Shown here: one piece after another, positions 43,122 through 50,316 of the stretch
Layout: each line of letters starts with the position of its first letter
Numbering within the stretch: the stretch's first letter is position 1
NCBI RefSeq assembly: GCF_002368335.1
Contig: NZ_AP018288.1
Location: forward strand, 6,329,221 to 6,393,220
Origin: Nostoc sp. NIES-4103
Lineage (GTDB): Bacteria > Cyanobacteriota > Cyanobacteriia > Cyanobacteriales > Nostocaceae
Reading direction: 5' to 3'
DNA: 64,000 nt
Position numbers and translations under genes: made by a program
Notes under the pieces: model-generated
Told to the model about the DNA's origin: nothing
The model's input: the letters and a program-made list of their open reading frames with translations, nothing else
The model's database searches: none

Positions 43122-45347
43122 CTATTTTTGAGATTGCGGGATAGTATCACATGGACTGCTATCACCTGCTTGCAAGACAGTGACTTGGAAACGTTTGAGT
43201 TGAGACAATTCCATCCAGACTTTTTTCTCTGCTATTTGTAAAGCTGGAGTTGGTGGTTTATTTGCATTTGCTGGAGTTAAAGTGCCTTCACTAGAGCAAA
43301 GTAGCATATGTACTGAAGGCCCACCAGAATCAGATTGAGGATTCGGTTTTTTCTGGATAACTCTCAAAAAGCTGCCACTGGGTAAAGTTTCCTGATTGCT
43401 CAAGGGAGTTTCTTGATTAGTTTTAATCACCCATCCGGGAGCGAGGTTAGCAAGCGATCGCTCTTGGGGTGGCTTCGAGGCAGTTGGTTGTAAAGTTACA
43501 GAAGGAGATAAAACTGGAATTGTATTTGATGGCAATCGTAGCCGCATAATCAAGTATAAGACTGAAACTGCTGCTGCAACAAATAAAAATCCAACTACTA
43601 AATGTAGCGGTAGTTGACTATTTGTGGCAGGCTTAGTTTCTGGAATGACTTTGGTTTTTTGTTTGGGATTATCCTCTGATAGTGTTGTTTTTACAATAGA
43701 TGCAGGATTTGCTACTTTGACTGGTAAACTATCTGGCATGACTGCTTTCAGGCTTACCTCTGGTTCAAAGTATTTCACCTGATGATGTACTAAAGCGATA
43801 GTGACATTATCATGCCCATTTTTGGTGTTGGCAATTTCTACTAATTTATTAGCAACATTTCCTAGATTATCTTCACCAGCGAGAACTGGTAGAATTTCTG
43901 TCTCCCAGTATTCCTCTACTCGGTCAAAGTCACTTAATCCATCGGATGTGAGGAGAAAAATAGCATCTTCGTCAAGGATAAACCGCTGGGAAGTGGGATG
44001 TAATGAGTTGCTGGCACTCATCCCTAAAGCCTGTACAAGAGAACCCGCGCCACCTTGAGTTACAGCTTCGCGGTAGATGGCGTAGCCAAGCCTTACTTCT
44101 CTTGAGGCGACATCATCGTCGAGGGTAACTTGATAACAGCCGTGCTGTGTAATCCAGTAGGCACGACTATCACCGACGTGGGTGATGTACATGTCTTGGG
44201 CAATAGGCAAGGCCATCACTAAGGTTGTGCCCATGCGTTGGCGTCCCTGCCGATGTTCGCCATCATTGCGCTGGCTAATTTTATCATTGGCAACTGCCAC
44301 GGCTGATTCTAAGTCAGCTAGTAAAAGCGAGGGTTCTAGGTGATCGTAGGGAACCTTTGTCAGTTGCTGCACCTGCTGCTGAATCGTTTCAATCGCTAGA
44401 TTCGATGCGACATTGCCACCTTCGTGTCCGCCAATGCCATCACAGACAATAGCTAAGGCTGTTGCCTGTGGTGGTTTACTCACCATTGTGCCACTGGGGG
44501 GGTAACAGGCATCCTCGTTACGTTGACGGCTCGGCCCAGTATCTGTTTTCGTGATAATCTTAATGGTGGGTGTTTGCGATCGCCCTAAGTCTGCCAGTCC
44601 TCGATCTAAAATTGCAATTAATACTTCAGGCGAGTTAATCTCCCCCTGAATCAAGAGGCTGCTAATTTGGTTAAGAAATTCAGCTATGGCTGGTTTTGCT
44701 TGCGAGAGCAATTGACGCCAAAATTCACCTAATTGAGATAAGTCAACGGCTGTATCAGAATCGGAACGCAAGTCTAACAAACGGACTAACGGCCCTTCTA
44801 CCCTTTGTAAATGCGGGTCGAGTAAGCTAGAGACGACGCCTTCAGTTTTTAAAGGTTGCCACAAATGAGCTATCTGCCATAGCCAATTGAGTTGCCGCAT
44901 TGATGTGGCATCACGCCAAGCAGTAGTTAACTGGCTACATAGCTGTACTTGTGTGGCTGTATGATCTGCCAACAGTGGCGGTTTTTCTAGCAGTAAAATT
45001 TCTTTTTGAGAGCGTCCGTCAGCAACACAAACCACTCCATACACCTGCGGTACGTGTAAGCGATAGGGAATTAGTCTCAGATAAGCTCTGATGTTCTGTA
45101 AATTATCTAACTCCGGCGCTTGGGGTATTAACCCTGGTTTAGTGTCTAAAACAACAGATTTACTGATGACTAAATAGCGATCGGCTAATATTTCTCCAGG
45201 GCTACCCACCAAAAGACCATCTCCCGCAGCCCAAAGGTAACGTTTAGGTAAGGGTGTGGAGCATCGCTGGCAAAACTTGTGAGTCAGGGGATTCGCAGCC
45301 TGACACAGTTCATTGGAGCAGTAGAGCGTTGCCGCATCATTTTCCAT
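43122..45347 (-). CDS. PP2C-family Ser/Thr phosphatase with zinc ribbon and kinase-like N-terminal domain
   Basis: 741 residues. The N-terminal zinc ribbon has Cys pairs at CSNELC and CQRC (residues about 9-32). Residues about 50-260 look like a degenerate protein kinase fold: ILADRYLVISKSV, the hinge-like ILLLEKPPL and RLLDLRSD, without a recognisable catalytic HRD loop. The PP2C domain (about 265-510) has metal-binding motifs KTDTGPSRQRNEDA, VCDGIGGHEGG, THVGDSRAYW, LTSDGLSDF and NGHDNVTIALV. A membrane span lies around 585-605 (LHLVVGFLFVAAAVSVLYLI), then a Pro/Thr-rich linker and a small C-terminal domain. It would dephosphorylate Ser/Thr proteins at the membrane, opposing the kinases whose products FHA proteins read. 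Confidence 0.88.
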   Translation of the reverse strand: MENDAATLYCSNELCQAANPLTHKFCQRCSTPLPKRYLWAAGDGLLVGSPGEILADRYLVISKSVVLDTKPGLIPQAPELDNLQNIRAYLRLIPYRLHVPQVYGVVCVADGRSQKEILLLEKPPLLADHTATQVQLCSQLTTAWRDATSMRQLNWLWQIAHLWQPLKTEGVVSSLLDPHLQRVEGPLVRLLDLRSDSDTAVDLSQLGEFWRQLLSQAKPAIAEFLNQISSLLIQGEINSPEVLIAILDRGLADLGRSQTPTIKIITKTDTGPSRQRNEDACYPPSGTMVSKPPQATALAIVCDGIGGHEGGNVASNLAIETIQQQVQQLTKVPYDHLEPSLLLADLESAVAVANDKISQRNDGEHRQGRQRMGTTLVMALPIAQDMYITHVGDSRAYWITQHGCYQVTLDDDVASREVRLGYAIYREAVTQGGAGSLVQALGMSASNSLHPTSQRFILDEDAIFLLTSDGLSDFDRVEEYWETEILPVLAGEDNLGNVANKLVEIANTKNGHDNVTIALVHHQVKYFEPEVSLKAVMPDSLPVKVANPASIVKTTLSEDNPKQKTKVIPETKPATNSQLPLHLVVGFLFVAAAVSVLYLIMRLRLPSNTIPVLSPSVTLQPTASKPPQERSLANLAPGWVIKTNQETPLSNQETLPSGSFLRVIQKKPNPQSDSGGPSVHMLLCSSEGTLTPANANKPPTPALQIAEKKVWMELSQLKRFQVTVLQAGDSSPCDTIPQSQK

Positions 45348-46561
45348 AGTGTTCGCAGTGATCAGCGATTGGCAATTTCTTCAACAGCGTTGACAGCGGC
45401 AATTCTTACCGCTCATATTTGTTTAACTCGATGTATCCAACTTGGGATCATGATTTTAGCTGGCAGACACCAGCAGAGATTAATGCTGAATTTTCTTACT
45501 TATGCAAAGAACTTACTCCTTAGTCAACTCTACAGCCTCATGATAGCTTCTATTGCTCTATGACTCTCCATCAAGTGTGAGCAGCTAACTCTAACCCTGT
45601 CACCAAAGCATAACCCAAGCACATCTAGAACTGTTCAGTTTTAGTGAATTAACCCATCAACAAGACGCAGATAATGCTGGTATTTCTTTAGTGTATAAGT
45701 CGTTGAGCATTAATTAACTTTAATTAAGAATTAAGATACTAAAAGAGTATGTCTGTTGAAGTATCCTTTTGGCATACTGCACTTCAGGCAATGGGCGAAT
45801 CATCTTTGTCTTACTCATCAAATAAGGAAATCAAGAATAGAGAACAGTTTTTCCTATTTCCGATCAACAAGTAAGTGATCCCCACTTCTAGAAGGGTATG
45901 TTTCTCTTGGGGTATAAATCTCCATCTAAAATTCCTGTTGCCTGTTGCTAGTTAAGAGTTTTCTCTTGAATTGGTCAATATGCTTCACTTTGCTATGCCT
46001 CCTTTAAATAGGAAATTTTTGTTTTTTCAGGTAATCCCTGATATCAGCAATCTAGGCTCAATAATATACTGTTTCTGGGTAATAAATTTTAGATTTAATT
46101 TAGGATTTACTAAGTTAGCAAATTGGTAAATTGCGTAGAGTCAAATGTCATCACTTTTAATTGTTGACTGCTGAGTGTTATTCGTGAACAGTCAGCAGTC
46201 AACTATTTAGAATGAGATGTTTTTTGATTTGTCTGGTCTTGATGACAAATCGCTAGTCTTTGAGTTTTGCAAAGCAGAATGCTCTACCCACTCTCGTACT
46301 ACACAGTTACTACAAATTGATTGTGTTTAATTTAGGAAAACCCTTGATGCAATTTACTATTTAGTGAAGAGGAGGAAAATATGAAGTTAATTTAAAAATT
46401 TTGGGTTGTCTCAAACTTTACCTCTTGCACAATTGAGTTCCACTGTGTGGAGGTATAGCACTATTTGCGATCGCTGTAAAGTCATTAGGGGCATGGTGTG
46501 CCGTGCCCCTAAGAAGTTAGGTGTGAAAAAAATTATCACTCATAACTTGTGAATCTCAAAT
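45348..46561. other. 1.2-kb region without an established gene
   Basis: Mostly AT-rich and non-coding. A 41-codon frame (45749-45874, MSVEVSFWHTALQAMGES) begins after AAAAGAG but matches nothing I know. A textbook Shine-Dalgarno sequence (GGAGG, 46371-46375) precedes ATG 46381, which reaches a stop after four codons. A hairpin terminator lies at 46485-46512. Confidence 0.5.
46485..46512. terminator. Hairpin downstream of ndhM
   Basis: TTAGGGGCATGG pairs with CCGTGCCCCTAA around a TGTG loop. It lies 50 bp after the ndhM stop (minus strand) and is a likely terminator, although only a weak T-tract follows. Confidence 0.55.
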
Positions 46562-46921
46562 CTACTTATTTTCGTCCACTGCAACTTGGGGAAGTCCCAT
46601 GCTGTAGTTGGTGACGCGAGCAGAGAGATTGTAGCTGATTTCGCCTTTTTGCAGGAGCGATCGCAAATAATGCTCCAAGTCTGACCCAACGCGGCGTAAG
46701 TTATAGTCTGTTAAATCTGCGCCGCTAGATGCTTCTACGAGTTCATCAAACTTGCGATAGACCTTTTGCAGCGCATCTTCATTCCAGTTTAATTCGTTGT
46801 CTGGGTCAACATCCAAGGTTAAAACTTGATTACTGGGAACCAGTTCGCCATCCCGGTCAATTTCTGCCGCAAAAATGCGGATATGTCGGGTTGTGGACTT
46901 GAGCAGCATTGGATTGTCCAT
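46562..46921 (-). CDS. ndhM: NAD(P)H-quinone oxidoreductase subunit M (NdhM)
   Basis: Cyanobacterial/chloroplast-specific subunit of the thylakoid NDH-1 complex, which works in cyclic electron flow, respiration and CO2 uptake. 119 aa, soluble. The strongly conserved family text is present: MLLKSTTRHIRIFAAEI, VLTLDVDPDNELNWNEDALQKVYRKF, DLTDYNLRRVGSDLEHYLRSLLQKGEISYNL. ATG at 46921 (MDNPMLLKS) is used; Met5 is an alternative. It appears monocistronic, with an STRR-rich upstream region and a hairpin downstream. Confidence 0.95.
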   Translation of the reverse strand: MDNPMLLKSTTRHIRIFAAEIDRDGELVPSNQVLTLDVDPDNELNWNEDALQKVYRKFDELVEASSGADLTDYNLRRVGSDLEHYLRSLLQKGEISYNLSARVTNYSMGLPQVAVDENK

Positions 46922-47332
46922 AGAAGGGTGTAAGGTTCAACTTGATTACACTGAAATCATTGTAGACCTTATGCTGGGCTGAATATCCTTTGCTCACCAG
47001 CTTTAAGCCTAGCTTAATTCTTGATAAATGAAGCATCGGCGCTAGGGGGATGAGGGGGATGAGGGGCAATGGGGACTGGGGACTGGGAAAGTTTTTAAAA
47101 TTTGGTGGTGGGTTATGAGCAACCACCATAATTTTTCAATTTGACACCCAATCCCCAATCCCTAATACCCAATCCCCAGTCCCTTTTACTTCCCAATGTC
47201 CAAACACCATGTCCACTAAGGGCATGGTGTTTTGTAGAGACTAGCTTCTACTGATTTAGAATCAGAATTTTACCTATGATAAATTGGTTTATCAACGTCT
47301 GCTGAATTTTATGATCAAAAACGTACATCAAG

Positions 47333-47415
47333 TAGTTTTACGTAATTATGTTACAGTTACCTCTGGCTTTAATAAAAGCAAAAACAACCAGAGTTTTTAC
47401 TTACGTAAAACTACC
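47333..47415. repeat. Nested inverted repeat
   Basis: GTAGTTTTACGTAA (47333-47346) pairs perfectly with TTACGTAAAACTAC (47402-47415). Inside, CTCTGG (47362-47367) pairs with CCAGAG (47389-47394). The 83-nt unit could fold as a long hairpin in RNA or be a small mobile element. Confidence 0.6.
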
Positions 47416-47629
47416 AAAATTTCAGTAAAAACTCAAACTGTTATTGACGTTTAGATAAAGTTGATGTAAAAACCTTTAAAAAGGCCGAACAACTTCTTAC
47501 AGAAACTTTATTGTTTAGAATCTTAAAAACTGAATAATAGTTATGGCTTTACTAAATCGTATCTGGTACAAGAAAATAGCGACTTAGACAGTGTATAGTC
47601 TAGCTATGAAAAAATCACAGGAGGGGTAA

Positions 47630-47668
47630 ATGGAATACAAATGCTATAGATTGAGGAAAAATTCTTAA
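47630..47668 (+). CDS. Possible 12-residue leader peptide
   Basis: ATG follows AGGAGGGG with ideal spacing and encodes MEYKCYRLRKNS, then TAA. A TATAGT box lies 31-36 bp upstream. The main ORF at 47764 begins 95 bp further on and has a weaker site, so this could be an upstream ORF in its leader. There is no homology support. Confidence 0.25.
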   Translation: MEYKCYRLRKNS

Positions 47669-47763
47669 TTCAAAGGCTGTGGATTCAAAAAATATGAAGA
47701 ATTTTTGCGCTCGGATATAGCTCCTCACCCTCAAGACCACCAAGTACAGGAATCCTCAAAACT

Positions 47764-48045
47764 ATGAACTCGAAAGCATTACCACGCCAAATAAATAATA
47801 TTGAAGTAGGTGTTTATGAGTGCGAGATACATCTAAAATTTAGGTTGATTGAAGAAAAGAGTCTATTGAGCGATCGCGAGCAACTGTTGCAGGTACTACT
47901 GGATGCATTGACTGAAGGGTCTGATGACTTTCTGGAGACGCTGCAAGCATCCGTCAAAGCCCAAGAAGTCTCTGAGTTTAAAGCATCACCCCAAATGCGA
48001 CGCCAGCTAATGCGTTTACGCAATGCTGTGGACAATAGCCAGTAG
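47764..48045 (+). CDS. Small protein, possibly Npun_R1517-family heterocyst regulator
   Basis: 93-residue soluble, helical protein (MNSKALPRQINNIEVGVYECEIHLKFRLIEEKSLL). The C-terminal half is charged and helical (LDALTEGSDDFLETLQASVKAQEVSEF, MRRQLMRLRNAV). From memory it resembles the small cyanobacterial family named after Npun_R1517, annotated as a heterocyst differentiation regulator. I hold this only tentatively. If right, it supports a heterocystous host. A strong-RBS mini-ORF lies in its presumed leader. Confidence 0.6.
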   Translation: MNSKALPRQINNIEVGVYECEIHLKFRLIEEKSLLSDREQLLQVLLDALTEGSDDFLETLQASVKAQEVSEFKASPQMRRQLMRLRNAVDNSQ

Positions 48046-48159
48046 TTAAAGCCAAAGATTGAATTTGAGTGGTGGCATATCGTTTAAAAGCCATAAATTG
48101 GTAATTTTGTTAAGATGAGCCGCATTCGCTTTCAGTATGATTTGGCTTGTATCACCTAA

Positions 48160-48476
48160 TTACTAGGTTACAAACTAGACTGCATACTACTCTATTGCAA
48201 AGCTGAAAACAGTATCTACAATGACCTTTACCATTTAGACTATGGGCATCCTTGGGTGCATATTAATCCAAATAAAGTAATAACTTACTTTTTTGGTAAG
48301 GTTATGGTCTTTGAAAATTTATCTTTGAGGGCAGTTGCTCTAACCAGGGTTTTACTCAATTTGAAGAAGTATTAGCTGGCGCAAGAAGGCAGGAAGAATA
48401 TTATTTGTCAAATAAGCTTTTTAGCCCTTTTGATTTGGATAGTTACTTTCGATACCCTTCACTAGTGCCAGTTTAA
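48160..48476 (+). pseudogene. Frameshifted gene remnant
   Basis: Two overlapping frames read like one protein. Frame one (48160-48375) gives LDCILLYCKAENSIYNDLY then GHPWVHINPNKVITYFFG. Frame two (to TAA 48474-48476) gives TQFEEVLAGARRQEEYYLSN then PFDLDSYFRYPSL. A single frameshift near 48330-48350 would join them. No start codon is preserved and I do not recognise the family. It is probably the 3' part of a lost gene. Confidence 0.45.
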
Positions 48477-48515
48477 TTTAAGTATCCGAGGTGTAAAATA
48501 TCTTCAAAATAGCTA

Positions 48516-48621
48516 ATACCAATTCGTAATTGGAGAGATGATTCGGCGAATTTTCTGTACTTCAGATATAGTCTAGCTTTGGGGTTTTGAATGTGTTTGC
48601 CGGATTTTAGAGAATTGGTAT
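48516..48621. mobile_element. Short element bounded by ATACCAATTC inverted repeats
   Basis: ATACCAATTC (48516-48525) and GAATTGGTAT (48612-48621) are exact 10-bp inverted ends around about 86 bp of non-coding DNA. It could be a small MITE. Chance is less likely given the exact match but not excluded. Confidence 0.4.
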
Positions 48622-48949
48622 AACAGGTAGTTATGAGCGATTCCTACCGTTTAAGGTAGTATTTTCGAGGTTAGAAAACATTTTGCCTTTGCAACTGGCG
48701 CAAGAGACATTTTTGACAAAATTATAAAGCATAGAGTAATTTGGGCAGGGGCTTGGTCGTCAATCAGCGCTCCTGCTCATCTTATAGGGGTTTTAATCGG
48801 AGGAAGTAAGGGCTAATTTTAAAGCAAAGTGCTGAGTACTCATACTAAGTTGCATTCAAAGATAAGCTGTTCAACATTTAAATTGCATATAGTGGGCGGG
48901 CAAGATGCCCACTCCACAAGAGTTTAATGAAATTTAGTTATGCAAATTA

Positions 48950-49094
48950 ACGTGAGTTCGATGAACCTCTCCCTCCCGGCCTCCCTCTCCATTTAGGCGA
49001 GGGAGGAGGAACAAAAAAATAAGGGTTTTACTCCCCTCTCCTTGTAGGAGAGGGGACGGGGGAGAGGTCAAAACAGCACTTGTCGAACTCACGT
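48950..49094. mobile_element. TIR element, ACGTGAGTT family, copy 2, with target duplication
   Basis: ACGTGAGTTCGA and TCGAACTCACGT are perfect inverted ends. CAAATTA occurs directly before (48943-48949) and directly after (49095-49101), a perfect 7-bp target duplication. The interior contains CTCTCC/GGAGAG hairpins (CCCCTCTCCTTGTAGGAGAG) and no gene. It is non-autonomous, and no transposase of matching ends is in the window. Confidence 0.75.
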
Positions 49095-49389
49095 CAAATT
49101 AAATGCGTTTTAACTTAGTAGCTGCGAAAGCAGGGGAAGCCAGCGCGCCCTTGCGGTTTCCCGACAGCCGCGCGACTGGGGTTGCAGGGGAGCAAGGGGG
49201 AATAAATCGTACTAAGTAAGTTGGTGGAAATAAACCAAACTATGTTAAGAAAAGTAAATACGCCTGAAACCCGCGCCCTAGACCAATGACAAAGCGCAAA
49301 GTCTGAGCGGAGGTTTCCTCCGCTCAGAACTTTGTAAGAGAGGACAAATGACGACCCTCACCAGTTAACTTTATTTATGCCCACCTACT

Positions 49390-49485
49390 TACTTCAAACA
49401 GCAACTTAGTATCAGTAGAAACCAAGTTGCTTTAAAGCTTTGAGCAATCAACGCTGCCTTAACCTATGTGACTATAACTATACCT
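49390..49485 (-). repeat. Dispersed repeat, copy C
   Basis: Reverse complement reads TATAGTTATAGTCACATAGG ... GCGTTGATTGCTCAAAGC, matching copies A and B. It includes a hairpin GCAACTT/AAGTTGC (49401-49430). Confidence 0.55.
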
Positions 49486-49541
49486 ATGTATAGTATTTTG
49501 GATTTTGTACACTCTGCCATCAGGCTCACTCAGTAGGATGT

Positions 49542-50237
49542 TTATTTAGCCAGGCCGTGTTCTAGGGCGAAACGAACTAACTCAGTACGACTATTGGTGC
49601 CGGTTTTACTAAACAAACGACTGACGTATTTTTCTACATTACGAACGCTGGTTTCTAAGCGACGGGCAATTTCTTTATTCATCAATCCTTCAGCTACTAA
49701 ATTTAAAACGCTTTGTTCTCTAGGGGTCAAGTCGATTTTAAAAGGAGTTGGGGATTGAGCGATCGCATTTCTTTGGGTTAATAAAGCCTTAATTTGGGCA
49801 ATTTGATTGGCCAGTTCAGCAATATCAGGCGTTTCACCCTCTTCACCCGTAGTTTGAGGCTTAGCTGTGCGCCGGGTGAGTAAGTTTTCCACTATTGCTA
49901 CTAACTCATCTGGATCGAAGGGTTTAGGCAGATAAGCATCCACACCAGCTTGATAGCCTTGGATGCGATCGCCTGTCATACCTTTGGCAGTTAAAAATAC
50001 TACTGGAAGTGATTGGAAGCGGGGGTCTTCTCGCAGTTGTTTAAGGAATTGATAGCCGTCTACCTGGGGCATCATGATGTCGGAAATCACCAGATCTGGT
50101 GTATTTTGCTGCATCAAATCCCAACCTTCACGGGCGTTACTGGCAACTTGAACGCTGAAACCGCTTTCTTGCAAATAATCTTTCACAGCTTCCCGTAATC
50201 CCGGTTCATCATCCACCAGTAACAAATGTGCTGACAT
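49542..50237 (-). CDS. NarL-type two-component response regulator
   Basis: 231-residue transcription regulator. The receiver domain (1-125) has the acidic pair in LLLVDDEPGLRE, phospho-acceptor Asp in DLVISDIMMPQ, Thr in VVFLTAKG and Lys in YLPKPF. A linker leads to a LuxR/NarL HTH (LTPREQSVLNLVAEGLMNKEIARRLETSVRNVEKYVSRLFSKTG). ATG 50237 (MSAHLLLVDD) with AAGGAAA upstream is preferred to an earlier Met that overlaps dnaX. No histidine kinase is adjacent. The layout resembles the Ycf29/Rre1 group of cyanobacterial regulators, but I cannot assign a name. It lies 79 bp after dnaX and may be cotranscribed. Confidence 0.9.
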   Translation of the reverse strand: MSAHLLLVDDEPGLREAVKDYLQESGFSVQVASNAREGWDLMQQNTPDLVISDIMMPQVDGYQFLKQLREDPRFQSLPVVFLTAKGMTGDRIQGYQAGVDAYLPKPFDPDELVAIVENLLTRRTAKPQTTGEEGETPDIAELANQIAQIKALLTQRNAIAQSPTPFKIDLTPREQSVLNLVAEGLMNKEIARRLETSVRNVEKYVSRLFSKTGTNSRTELVRFALEHGLAK

Positions 50238-50316
50238 TGAAAGTTTCCTTGAGTTTACCTTTTTCCAATTTAGCGAAAGTTGACAGGCATTGATCACAAG
50301 GCGTGGATTGTTGATT

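Larger units (their letters stand above)
46922..47763. other. Intergenic region ndhM to small regulator-like gene
   Basis: STRR-type DNA (about 47045-47185: GGGGATGAGG, ACTGGGG and CCCAATCC units) is followed by a nested inverted repeat (47333-47415). A tiny ORF with an excellent ribosome binding site follows (47630-47668). No larger gene is seen. Confidence 0.6.
48046..49541. other. 1.5-kb region of decayed gene and mobile-element DNA
   Basis: Holds a pseudogene (48160-48476), an ATACCAATTC-bounded element (48516-48621), GGGCGGGCAAGATGCCCAC (also at 57883), an ACGTGAGTT TIR element (48950-49094), a GC-rich mosaic (49127-49200), a hairpin AAGTCTGAGCGGAGG/CCTCCGCTCAGA (49299-49331) and copy C of the TATAG repeat. 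No intact gene is found. Confidence 0.65.

Noticed and set aside
43023..43241. Plus-strand frame overlapping the phosphatase 3' end
   Set aside because: Antisense to a strong gene and begins in STRR DNA.
45279..45563. 94-codon plus-strand frame upstream of the phosphatase
   Set aside because: Overlaps the phosphatase start on the opposite strand; no start context or recognisable protein.
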